Part shown: piece after piece, positions 9,589-20,040 of the stretch
Position numbering within the stretch: position 1 is the first letter of the stretch
How the letters are laid out: every line of letters starts with the position of its first letter
Origin: Sambucus nigra
Lineage: Eukaryota > Streptophyta > Magnoliopsida > Dipsacales > Adoxaceae
Assembly: GCA_949130495.1 (NCBI GenBank)
Contig: OX422207.1
Coordinates: forward strand, 831,084,073 to 831,148,072
Reading direction: 5' to 3'
DNA length: 64,000 bases
Notes under the pieces: model-generated
The model's database searches: none
Told to the model about the DNA's origin: nothing
Seen by the model: the letters and a program-made list of their open reading frames with translations, nothing else
Made by a program: the position numbers and the translations under genes

Positions 9589-10370
9589 CTTGGGCGAAGG
9601 GGTTACTCGTGATGAGCCCCTCATTCTTGGACTTCTTCTATGGCCTTCTACTTTATTTAGAGGGGTTGGTCATGGTGAGATCCTCGTCCTTTGCCTTTTT
9701 TCTTTGGCCTTCTATCTTGGGTAGAGGGGTTGCTCAAAGTGAGCCACTTGCCCTTGGCCTTCTTCTGTGGCTTTCTATCTTGGGTCGAGTGGTTGCTCGC
9801 ACTAATCAACTCTCCCTTGCCCTTCTTTTGTGGCCTTTTATCTTGGGAAGAGGGGTTGCTCGCAGTGAGCCCCTCGCCCTTGGTCTTCTTTTGTGGCCTT
9901 CTATCTTGGGTAGAGGGGTTACTTGCGGTGAGCCCCTTGCCTTTGCCCTTCTTCTGTGGCCTTCTATCTTGGGCAGAGGGATTCTTTGCGGTGAGCCCCT
10001 CGCCATTTGGATTCTTTTGTGGCCTTTCATCTTGGGCGTAGGGGATACTCACGGTGAACCCTTCTCCCTTAGCTTTCTTTTGTCGCCTTCTATCTTTGGC
10101 GGATGGTTTACTCACGATGAGCCCTTCTCCCTTGGCCTTCTTCTGTGGCCTTTCATCTTAGGTAAAGGGATTGCTCGTAGTGAGCCCCTCGCCCTTGGAC
10201 TTCTTCTATGTCCTTCTATCTTTGATGGGGGGTTACTCGAGGTGATCCCCTCTCCCTTGGCCTTCTTCTATGGCCATCTTTCTTGGGCAAAGGGATTGCT
10301 CGCGATGAGCCCCTCTCCCTTGGCCTTCTTTTGTGGCCTTTTTTTAGGGTAGAGTGGTCGCTTGAGTTTA
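9589..10370. repeat. array B: 63-bp tandem repeat, about 12 units
   Basis: CTTGGG landmarks at 9716, 9779, 9842, 9905, 9968, 10031, 10094, 10157 and 10220 show an exact 63-bp (21-codon) period. Both strands stay open: 267 codons on + (9549-10352) and 152 on - (9657-10115). The minus reading is a basic 21-residue repeat around NPSTQDRRPQKKAKGEGL. No start context, family or wider coding frame supports a gene, so I call the array only, with a possible coding origin on the minus strand. Confidence 0.9.
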
Positions 10371-10589
10371 ATCCCCTAGCCCTAGGATATTTTCTATCAA
10401 ACTTGTAATCTTGGGCAGGTGGAGCCACTCTAAGTGGATCCCCCTACTCCTGGCTATTTCTCTCTTTGTTCACTCGCTTGGGGACTTCTCAATATTAGCC
10501 CCCTCGTGAAGAAGTGTCTTGTAGTGTCGAGAGACTTGTGCACAAAACTGTTGTACCTTTTATCTATGGGTGATGAAATTCCCTTGGAG
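10371..10589. other. transition between arrays B and C
   Basis: About 220 bp of degenerate sequence with scattered array-like words (CCCCTA, CTTGGGGAC). Nothing else is recognised. Confidence 0.3.
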
Positions 10590-11460
10590 CGTGGGATACT
10601 AAATTTTTATACCTTATACTTATACTTGACAGTTGCTCAAGGCTGTAGCGCTTCGGGGCCCTCGGATCCTTAGATACTAAACTGTTGTACCTTATACTTA
10701 TACTTTGCATTTGCTCAATATGATGATCTCTCCATTTCCCTTGGATCCTGAGTTACTAAACTATCGTACCTTATATTTATACTCGATAATTGCTCAAAAC
10801 TGTGAGCGCTCCGGTTCCCTTGGAGCCTTATATACTAAACTGTTGTACCTTATATGTATACTTGGCAGTTGCTCAATATAATGAGCGCTCTATTGCCCTT
10901 AGAGCCTGAGGTATTAGATTATCGTACCTTGTATTTATACTTGGAAATTGCTCAATACTGTGAGCGCTTCGGTTCCCTTGGAGCCTTAGGTACTAGATTA
11001 TCGTACCTTATATGTATGCTTGGCATTTGCTCAATACTGTGACTGCTCCGGTGCCCTTGGAGCCTTAGGTACTAAACTGTCGTACCCTATATTTACACTT
11101 GGCACTTGCTCATGACTGTGAGCGCTCCTATGCCCTTGGAGCCTTAGGTACTAAACTGTCATACCTTATACGTATACTTGGCAGTTTCTCAATATGATGA
11201 GCGCTCCGTTGCCCTTAGAGCCTGGGGTACTAAACTGTCTTACCTTATACCTATACTTAGCACTTGCTCAAGACTGTGAGCGCTCTGGTGCCCTTGGAGA
11301 CTTCGGTTCTCATCTGACACACCTTGTATTTATACTTGGCACTTGCTCAAGACTAAAAATAAGCTCCGGTGCCCTTCTAGCCTTAGGTGCTCAACTGGCG
11401 CACCTTATATTTATACTTGATACTTGCTCAATACTGCGAGTTGCTCCATTTTTTGTGAGA
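10590..11460. repeat. array C: 79-bp tandem repeat, about 11 units
   Basis: The GAGCGCTC landmark is at 10804, 10883, 10962, 11041 (variant), 11120, 11199 and 11278, an exact 79-bp step. The unit contains TACTAAACTGTCGTACC, TTATACTTGGCA and CCCTTGGAGCCTT. Since 79 is not a multiple of three, the short ORFs here are not meaningful. Confidence 0.92.
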
Positions 11461-11469
11461 ACTTCAAGA

Positions 11470-12030
11470 TTCAACCTCCCTGTAGTTTGTGGGGTACTTG
11501 CTTAAGATATAAGAAAGTTAATATTTCTAAAGATACCCCTCTAATTGGGGGTACTTTCATATGAGCTGAGCAAGTTATCATTTCTTAAGCTTGCCCTCTA
11601 ACTACGGGATACTTGCATATAATCGAGCAAGTTAAAGTCTGGAAGTTGTCCCTCTAACTGTGGGTACTTGCATGTAACTAAGCAAGTTAAAATTTTGAAG
11701 TTGGCCCTCTAACTGCGGGGTATCTGCATACATCTGAGCAAGTTAAGATTTGGAAGCTACCCCTCTAACTGCAGGGTACTTGCATATAGGCTGAGCAAGT
11801 TAATATTTTGAAATTTCCCCTATAATCGTGGGGTACTAGGATATAACTGTGCAAGTTAAAATTTGGAATTTTCCCCTTCTAGCTGCGGGGTACTTGCATA
11901 TAGATGAGGAAGTTAAAATTTGGAAGTTACCTCTTTAACTGCAGGGTACTTGCATATAACTGAGAAAGTTAAAATTTTGAAGCTTCCTCTCTAACTGTAG
12001 GGTACTTGCATATATCTGAGCAAGTTATAT
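11470..12030. repeat. array D: 56-57 bp tandem repeat, about 10 units
   Basis: GGGTACTTGCAT landmarks at 11662, 11718, 11774, 11831, 11888, 11944 and 12000 give 56-57 bp steps. The unit reads GAGCAAGTTAAAATTTGG then CCCCTCTAACTGCGGGGTAC. CCCCTCTAACTG and GCGGGG form a small hairpin. It is followed by two or three copies of a shorter derived unit (about 12030-12140). Confidence 0.9.
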
Positions 12031-12139
12031 TTTTTAGCGCAACCCTGTGTGACTGTGCGGTACTTTTTAGTGCAACCCTGTGTGATTTTGGGGTATTTTT
12101 TTTAGAGAAACCCCAAGTGACTGTGGGGTATTTTGTTAT

Positions 12140-12960
12140 GCATATTCATTTCTTGGGAAGTAACTAGGAGTTGGGGTTAGCCCTTCTCCTTCCCACAAAC
12201 TTTGCATAAAATTTCACATATATCATAAGTAAAGAAATAATTATTTCTTTATACTAAAAAGTTCCCTTGATCTGCAAGGTCCTTGTTCCAAACTTTTCTT
12301 AGGAACATTTTTTTCTTATAAAAATAACAAGTTTAGAGAGGGGGGTAGACCCGCTTCTCTCTATTTTCTGAAAACTAGTCAATTATAATTTTTTCTTGAG
12401 AACAGAGGTTAGGACTTGTTCTCTAGGCTATAAATCAGTATGGAATAATAAAAAAAATGTAGTGAATTTTTTTTTTATTATTACTAGGAGGATAGCCTCA
12501 TGTTGGTCTTGTCGGGTCTGTAGGGACTTTACTCACCATACTTTTACTTTTGGGTTGGATATATGCCCAGTATAAGGAGGAAAGTTCCTTATATCATGGG
12601 CCGTCTTCTAATCTAGTAGAGGTTCTACCCTTCTTATAAGAAAAGAACACATAAATCTGGTGTACCCACCACACAATGTAGGTAAATGAGTCATGCACAA
12701 ACTTTCAAGTGCCAACAAAAGTAACTAGTATTCATTTATGTATTGTAGTCACTCTTTGTATTTCTTACAAAGAGTGTGCTCATATAATGTTTTTTTTTAA
12801 AGAAGAAAACAAAACATTCTGCACTTAGAGAAAGAGGTTCAATCTTTTAAGAAAATGAAACTTGACAAGAGTTAGGCATATTACCTCTTAACCGTAGTGG
12901 TAAGGATGTCTGCTGACAACAGGTTGAATTTTGGGGTGATAACTTTGAATGATTCCTTGT
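12140..12960. other. AT-rich interval between arrays D and E
   Basis: About 820 bp, AT-rich with T-runs, and with faint internal duplications such as AGGAGTTGGGGTTAGCCC and GAGGTTAGGACTTG. I see no ORF, RNA gene or terminal repeats here. Confidence 0.35.
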
Positions 12961-14870
12961 CACTTTCTGTCATAGACAGGGTTCCTCGTCTGCTGTTCTA
13001 AACTTGGGGGATGTCTCATTCAATCCTCTAAACTCGAGGGGTTCCTCTACTAGACACATTCCTGCAGAGTTATTTTTATGAAGGTTTGAACTTAGGGGTA
13101 CCTCATTCATTGCCTTGATTTTGAGGGATTCATCGGTTATATCTAGTCCAACGGCGGGTTCCTCGATCGCCATTATGACTTCCAGGGGTCTCTCGGTCCC
13201 TTTAAGGGTGGCTATGGGTTCTGCCATTATGAATCTAGGGAAGTGAGCATGCCTGTTGGTGATAGATTATTGTTTGAGACGAGGACCCCTAAGGGTTCCT
13301 CGTTATTGACTGAAATAGGGGCTCCTCGCACAGAGGATACGAATTCTTTGTGGGTTCCTCGCAACTATATAAAAAATGGCAAGGGTTCCTCGACTAAATT
13401 TTCACTTTCGCGGATTTTTTTTATGCTTTTACTTTGGTACTGACTATTTGTGTGATTGGATTCCTCACGTGTTAATGATTTGGGACATTGGGTTAGCTCA
13501 CCTCATGGAATTTCAACCATAAGACCCACTACTAAGGGTCCCTTGCCAATAGTTACTGCTGCCACGGGTTTCTCATTGGACTTTGGAAATTAAACTCAAT
13601 TTGGTCGTCACTTGAGACCAATATGGCCGGGAGTTCCCCGCAGTTTCCTTTTTTCGCAGTGAGTTCCATGCCAAACAGTTTTTAAATGTGAGGAGTTCCT
13701 CGTAATTTGCGACAGTGGGTTCCTCGTCAAGGCTTACTACCATAAATCATGAGTTGATTGATGAGGGTTCCTTGATAATGGCTGGTATTTCTGTGGGTTC
13801 CTCGCCAACCATGGATGCCATGGGGAGCGTGCTGCAGAGGGAGGGTATCTCGTGACCCACAACATTAGTGGGTAGTGGGTTAGCAATCTTTGGGTTCCTC
13901 ATGACCCACCCTGTTGGTGGATTCCTCTCCGATTCTATCATCAACAACTTTGAGGGTTCATCGTGCAGAGATGCTTTGGGACTTCGGGGTTGCTCGCCCC
14001 ATAGAATTTTAACTATCGGACCCACTACCAAGGGTCCCTCGCCAATAGATGCTTATGCCATGGGTTCCTTGTGCACTGGATCTGTGTCCGTGGCTGGAGG
14101 TTCTGCTGCCTTAAGTTTTTCACTGGCGAGGGGTATTACTTGGGGTTCCTCGTGAGTTGGGTTTCTACCAAAGGCTTCCTCGACTATTCCAAGTAGTTCC
14201 TTGTTTGATTTTCCAACTGGAAGTGGTGTAGCCAAGGGCTCCTCACAAGATCCATTGCATACCATGTGTTCCTCGCCGATGCCGCAAATTGATGTATTTT
14301 TAGTGAAAGGTGTTCCTCGTGCTTAGTTATCTGTCCATGGGTTCCTCGCGCATAGATTTCCCATTCGTGGGCGTCTCGACCTCATGCTTCGTCGAGACTT
14401 ATTCCACGACATCTTTGTTGGCGGAGAGGGACACCCAGGGTTCCTCTCCCATGAGTCCCTCGCACCTCAACTTCCCATCCGAGGGTGTCTCGACCTCATG
14501 CTTCATTGAGACTGCTTCCACGACTTATTTTTTGGCGACGAGGGACACCAGGGTTCCTTGCGAGTTGACATTTCTATAAGGGTTGCTGCTACTACTTCCT
14601 TTCTTTTGCGACGAGGGACACTAGGGTTCCTTGTGAGTTGACATTTCTATAAGGGTTGTTGCTGCTACTTCCCTTTTTTTGCGACAGGGGACACCCAAGG
14701 TTTCTCATCCATGAGTTCCTCGCGAGTTGGTGCTTCTAAAGTGGCTGCTGCATCTGAGAGTTCCTCACTGGGAATTTCTACCACGATGGGTTCTTTTTTA
14801 AGGGTTCCTCATGACTATCATTGAGCGCAAGGAGTTCCTTGACCATATTGAATTCCTAGCGAAACACTTA
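12960..14870. repeat. array E: irregular GGGTTCCTCG repeats
   Basis: GGTTCCTCG and close variants recur dozens of times at 20-60 bp intervals with variable spacers. On the minus strand the core reads GAGGAACCC, that is Glu-Glu-Pro, and several minus-strand frames carry repeated EEP or DEEP motifs. The irregular spacing and codon-like pattern suggest a diverged coding repeat rather than a satellite. Confidence 0.75.
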
Positions 14871-15404
14871 GGGTTCCTGGGGTTCCTTCCTATGAACTTT
14901 ATGGTTGTTACAACTTGCTCTAGCGCCATCCTCCGCGGCTGAGCTACTTCTATCGAAATCTCCACTGGAATGGTTGCCCATCTAGAGGGGGCTGCTACTG
15001 GTGTTACACAATCTTGACCCAAAATTTCCATGTCTCAAAAAACATACTCATAAGCCTCTGCCACTGAAGTTATTTCCGGTGAGCTGGTCTGCCCTCCCGG
15101 AGGAGCAGGTATTTTTGCTTCGGTCACCACCACATCTACTTGAGTGGCCTGGTCTCTTTGAGCTCCATTCCCAGATGGAATGTCTTCAAACATTAGCAGC
15201 TTAGAAACATTAAAACCTTATTTGTCCATGGAAGTGAGACTAGGGTCTATAAATAACTGGAACGGGTGAGGCGTAACCCACTCCAATGGACCTGTCTGCA
15301 AGTTTCTCAAGAACTTCTAGAGCAGCTTTTGATGAAACTTTCTCCTTTTGGTAAAAATGGAACTCAAGCTGGAACTTCCTCCCTGCAAGAAGATGAACTT
15401 CCAT
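12970..15404 (-). pseudogene. degenerate minus-strand gene: unique N-terminus followed by EEP-repeat region; family unknown
   Basis: An ATG at 15402-15404 opens a 54-codon frame (MEVHLLAGRKFQLEFHF...), ending in TAG at 15240-15242. About ten bases before the stop a second frame takes over and runs to 14798 with only a TAA near 15209 and a TGA near 15034. It encodes a coherent, ordinary-composition stretch (FEDIPSGNGAQRDQATQ, RWATIPVEISIEVAQPRRM). Downstream, minus-strand frames at 14265-14053, 14031-13747 and 13227-12970 continue with acidic EEP/DEEP-containing repeats. I do not recognise the protein. It could be an accessory or gag-like ORF of the array element. Frame decay limits certainty. 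Confidence 0.4.
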
Positions 15405-15589
15405 AAAAATAATAGTAATTTTATCAAGAGGAGCTCTTGAGAATGATGGCTATCAGTGGGGGTGAAAGAACAAGGAACTTAGCACTTAAAGAGAGAGCAT
15501 GGAGAGAATACTAGAGAGGTTCTGGTGTGATTTTGACACAGTAACTTTGCAATTGAGTTTTTCTATATATCTTCTTGACCTTGCCCAAG

Positions 15590-15608
15590 GGTCATATTTA
15601 TACTAGAG
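15590..15608 (-). promoter_or_regulatory. possible minus-strand TATA box of the array element
   Basis: The minus strand reads CTAGTATAAATATGACC here, about 190 bp upstream of the ATG at 15404 and followed by a CT-rich leader. It is the best promoter candidate for the EEP-repeat gene, or for an LTR R region, but AT-rich chance matches are possible. Confidence 0.4.
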
Positions 15609-16200
15609 CACTAGGGATGGGTTGGCGCTTTTGGCACCAAAACTGAGAGGGTCGGTGGGGAATAATGTCTGAAGTGTACCATTTGTACCTACCTATAGGC
15701 TTTCTGCCTGTCCCCTTTTACAGGCTCCACCTGGTGCCAACCAAAGTCAAAAAGAAAATATGTCTCCTAATGAAGACAAAATATCTTATTTGGTAAATGT
15801 CCTTTGAAGCGGTAACTTGAGAGGTACCTCGAGGACCCCCTCTTCTAACAAAAGTTATTTTTTGTAAAGAGTTTATTCCTCGTGAGAAGCCAGCTCTTTG
15901 GCTGCCTACTTCACTTGTGATTAAGTGTGCAGTGTATGTAGTCTTGAGTGACTTATGGGTCTTTTAACTAGTATTCACTCAATCCTATATTGCTAAGTGG
16001 TTGATCTTGCCTAACATACCTTATCCTTCAGCCGCCAAGCCAAAACTCCCAAGATATCCCAATGGGCCTACTTGAGCCCTGATTGCTCAACTAGGCAACC
16101 TGTATAAGAAAATAAGTGTTAATACTTCTATTATTTTTCATGATGAGGGGTTACTTATAGTAGACACCCCATCATCCTAACTTGGTTTTCTGGGAACTGG
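15609..16200. other. non-array interval between promoter candidate and array F
   Basis: About 590 bp without tandem repeats or ORFs of note. If minus orientation is correct this is U3-like sequence just upstream of the TATA box. Confidence 0.35.
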
Positions 16201-17262
16201 GGGGGAAGGACCTTCGGGTCCCTCCTCCCATGTAAGTTTTTGCTGTTGAGGAACCCTTGTGGGGGGTTCCTTCTCAAACATCATTTTTGTTGTTGAGGAA
16301 GCCTTGGAGGGGTTCCTTCTAAAATGTCATTTCTTCATGGACCTTGGAGGAGTTCTTCTCAATCTGTGCTTCTGTTGCCCTCTAAGTGAAGTTCATTCTT
16401 AACGTGAGTTTCTGCAGGGACCCTTGCAGCAGCCCTCTCATCGTGACTTTCTGCGGAGACCATGGGGATGTCCCTCTTAACAACGATTCCTTCTCTACTT
16501 GATTTTCTTCAGGGACCCTTGCACTGGACCTTCTCAACTTAAGTTTCTACAGGGGCCCTTATGGTGGCCCTTCTTAGCTTGAGTTTCTGTAGGGACGCTT
16601 GCGGTGTCCCCTCTCAACTTGGGCTTCTGTTGTGACCCTTATTAACTTGAGTTTCTACAGGGACGATTCCAGTGGCCCCTCTCAACATAGGCTTCTGTAG
16701 TGACCTTTATGGTGACCCTTCTTAACTTGAGTTTTTGCAGGGACCCTTGCGGTGGCCCCTCTCCACATGAGTTTCTGCAGGGACCTTTGCAGTGGCCCTT
16801 CTCACCTTCTCAACTCGAGTTTTTGCACGGACCCTTGGGGTGGCCCTTCTTAAGCTGAGTTTCTGCAGGGACCCTTACGGTGGTCCCTCTCAACTTGGGA
16901 TTCTGCAGTGACCCTTACGGTGGCCCTTCTTAACTTGGGCTTCTGCAGTGACCCTTGCGGTGGCCCTTCTTAAGTTGAGTTTCTGCAAGGACCCTTACGG
17001 TGGCGCTTCTCAACTTAGTCTTCCACAGGAACCCTTGCGGTGGCCCTTCTCAACTTGAGTTTATGTAGGGACCCTTACGATGGCCCTTTTTAACTTGAGT
17101 TTCTGCACAGACCCTTATGGTGTCCCCTCTCAACTTGGGCTTCTACAGTGACCCTTGTGGTGGCCCTTCATAACTTGAATTTCTCCAAGTACCCTTGCAA
17201 TGGCCCCTCTCAACTTGAGTTTCTACAGTGACCCTTACGGTGGCCCTTCTCAACATTAGTTT
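16200..17262. repeat. array F: about 40-bp tandem repeat, some 25 units
   Basis: GGTGGCCC landmarks at 16751, 16791, 16839, 16879, 16919 and 16959 show mostly 40-bp steps. The unit reads TTGAGTTTCTGCAGGGACCC then TTGCGGTGGCCCTTCTCAAC. It shares GTTTCTGC-GGTGG and GGGACCCT words with array A, so A probably arose from F or both from one ancestor. Confidence 0.88.
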
Positions 17263-17287
17263 CTGCGGTGGAGGGACCCTGAGGGTT

Positions 17288-20040
17288 TGATAGAAAGAAC
17301 TTTTGCGTGTATTTTTTTCATCGTTACTTGAAAAGCTCCTCTAATCAAAGTCCTCAAATTACCTACAAATATAAAAACTCAAGCATAGCGGTAAATAAGG
17401 ATGTCAATCCTAATCTAAGGAGTGAAATGCTAAACATGAGAGTATTAAGAATATTATTCACTTGATCACTTTTTTTACTTTTGGGTTTTTAAATTTTTTT
17501 TTTATGTTTTTCAAATATTAAAACAAGTTTGTGAGGATGAAGTGAATTTAAATCTAAGAACAAACAACAAAAATAAGAGTAATCAAACTAAAATAAAGTC
17601 TGGCAAAAGTACTAGTGAGTGGTGGAAATGAGTGAGAGTGTAATTAAATGAGAGAAAAATATTCAAGGGAAGAGAAATCCACCCTAAATTCCCCAAATCA
17701 ACTAAACTTGTATTACTTTAATTTCATCAATTTCCAAAATATTTAATCAATTCAAAAGCTAATTCTCATTAAGCTAGTGAATTAATTAAATACTCTTTTA
17801 GAAAAGCAAATTTTATTCCCACAAGCACTAATGTAATTGAATTAAAATTAATCAAACAAATTATCCCCTAGGAATAATTTGTCCAACTAATTTTAAATTG
17901 AAAGAAATTAATGAAATCAAGAGTAGATGAAAATTATATTAATATTAAAATCAAATGATAGGTCTATCTCTAGCTTAAATCACTTGATCAAATATTAATT
18001 AAATTTTCATACCTTTCTCAAGGTTGATTTTCCATTTCTCAATGTGAAAATAAAATGGGGATCAAATATACAACTCAAAGGAAATTATCAAAATTAAAAT
18101 TAACAACTAATTCGATTTGGATTCATGCGGGTTTCAATCACCCCCTTGAATGGGGTGATTACCCCTCCATAATCATCATCCAATAAAAATTAGAAACAAT
18201 TAAAAGCATGTAATGAAAATTAAGGAAAAGATGATCAAACCAAAATTCCTCTTGAAATAGCACTAGACTTCAATTCTTCAACAATTTTTTTTAATAGTTA
18301 CACACTCTAAAAAAATTTCTTTCTAAAAAAATTAACTCAAAAACTCTAACTCTCTCTACAGTTTTCTCTCTCTAGTCTTCTTCTCCCCCAAAGCTTCCCT
18401 TATAAATGGGGTCTTCCTCTTCATTTTATAGAAGGCATGGGGCTAGGGGTATTGTGGGAATTTAAAGGGCATGTAATTTGGGTGAGGTCATGTGGATAGT
18501 GAGGTTAGAGGATATAAAAATCTGACATGGTTTATGGGTATTTTTGGGAAAGGGGTAAAAGGTTTGTTGGGGAGACATTTGGAAAAAAAGGGTTTAAATG
18601 GGTTTTATTTTGGCACATGGGTTATTTGTTATTTGGTTTTGTTGTGAATTTGGTTTATTGGCAGGTGGTATAAGTCGTGGAAGGGTTAGAAATGGGTCTA
18701 AAGACTTTTGGTTTTGCAGGTTGGGTATGGTTATGGCCGAGGGTCTCGGTTGTTGGTTGCTGGGTTCGGGTCGGACTCCTTTCGGGTAAGGCTGGGACTG
18801 GGTATGGTTTAGAGAGAGAAGAGGTGGTCGGCGCGATCGGGTTCTACGTGTGCTGGGCGCGGGTGATGGCTCTGCCGGAGAGGGAGTGGTATAATCGGCG
18901 GTCGAAAGTCAGGGCTTGGGGTGTCGCGAGGTGAGCCGCTGGAGGTAAAGGGTTTGGGGTCCATCCGGGGTTGGTGTCTGAGCGGGTTAAGGTCCGATTT
19001 TGGGTTCAGGCGGGTCGGGGGTCAGCACCGGGCAAGGGATAGGTTCACGACCAGGTCCGATTTGGGGTTGTCTGCCGGCGAAGGGAGTTGGGCTGACGTC
19101 GGCGGGAGCACGGCGCCGAAGAGGTTTTGCGCAGGGGGCTAAGGTGCTGGATTGGAGGTCGGACTGGATGGGGGTAATGGGGTCGGGACTGTTTTTTTTT
19201 TGTTATTTGTTGGTGGTGAGATGATGAAGTTGGATGGTGTAAGGTTTTGTAGCTATGGAGTTTAGAGAGGAAGACAGAGAGAGGGGTTTTTGTTGGGAGG
19301 TTGAAGATAATGAGTGTGGGGTTAAGGTGTAGGTGAGGTGTATGGTAAGGGGGTTGAGGGTGAGGGGGTTGTTTTGTGTATATAATAGGTGTAGGGTATT
19401 AAGTGTGTGAGTGAGTGTTAGGGTGTGTTTAATGTGTGTGTGTTTAATTTAGACCCCGAAAAATATAACAAGACTCAATTAAAATTAATAAAATTAAAAC
19501 TAAAAAAAATAAAATCTAACTAAAAAAATAAAACAAACTAAAAGAAATAAAAATATTAAAACTAAAAATAAAATCTGAAGCTATTAAAAACTGAAATAAA
19601 ATAAAAGAAATTAAAACATAAAATTCTAAATGAAAATTAAAGTCCTAAAAAAATATAAAATCTAATAAACTAAAAATAAGCTCCTAAAAACTAATCCAAA
19701 TAAAAATAAAAATAAAACCTAGAAAATACTAAATAACTCTAAAATAAATCCTAAAAAATAAAAATCACTCAAACTAAAAATCTAAAAATAATAAAAGGGT
19801 AAATTAGACACACACGGGTTCGGGGTAGGTTTAGGGTAGGCTTATGCTCAGGTTAGGGTACGGGAGAGGGAATTAGCTCCATTCTAACTGCAATTGGCCT
19901 CTAAATGTTGCTTTTGATACCGCAACTGCAGTTAAGCCTGCATAACGAACAATTAAGCACATAAGACCCATATTGTCGAGAATTAGCAACTAAAGTATGT
20001 CTATTCGGGGTATAAATTGTACAGTTTTTGGTGCTTATCA
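17288..20040 (-). repeat. Athila 3' LTR (left copy, 2753 bp)
   Basis: Pairs with 29011-31656 along its whole length. In the first 205 bp I count about eight differences from the other copy, about 96 percent identity by eye. It keeps about 125 bp (roughly 18600-18740) missing from the right copy. ORFs at 18598-19224 lie in a G-rich, GC-rich block of the LTR and are not genes. A T/A-rich and GTGTGT-rich segment covers 19300-19800. Confidence 0.95.
18400..18408 (-). promoter_or_regulatory. candidate TATA box, left Athila LTR
   Basis: The minus strand reads CCCATTTATAAGGG here, and the same site recurs at 30120-30128 in the other LTR. It lies about 1.1 kb before the LTR end in the direction of transcription. 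Identified by sequence only. Confidence 0.35.

Larger units (their letters stand above)
9047..17287 (-). mobile_element. unclassified array-of-arrays element, main part (rest at 31657-31944)
   Basis: This 8.2-kb interval is built from successive unrelated-looking tandem arrays (A 45 bp, B 63 bp, C 79 bp, D 56 bp, E irregular, F 40 bp) and a degenerate minus-strand gene at about 12960-15404. Array A with its right-hand tail (about 9047-9361) recurs in the same unit order at 17266-17287 plus 31657-31944, split only by the Athila insertion. In both places it follows AGTTTCTRCGGTGGAGGGACCCT, which resembles the F array. The simplest reading is two LTR-like ends (tail ending CACCCACA / CAGCCACA), each containing F and A. 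A minus-strand TATA box near 15600 and the minus-strand gene favour minus orientation. No pol, primer site or polypurine tract is found. A large non-autonomous LTR element or relic is my best guess, not proven. Confidence 0.45.

Noticed and set aside
9549..10352. 267-codon + strand hydrophobic ORF
   Set aside because: Array B read in a frame-neutral 63-bp period. The apparent membrane-like composition comes from the repeat itself.
9052..17262. CRISPR-like arrays
   Set aside because: The repeats are contiguous without unique spacers and lie in plant retroelement context.
18598..19224. Cluster of + strand ORFs in a GC-rich block
   Set aside because: Lies inside the Athila LTR and recurs in altered form at 30419-30815 of the other LTR. 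Not conserved as coding sequence.
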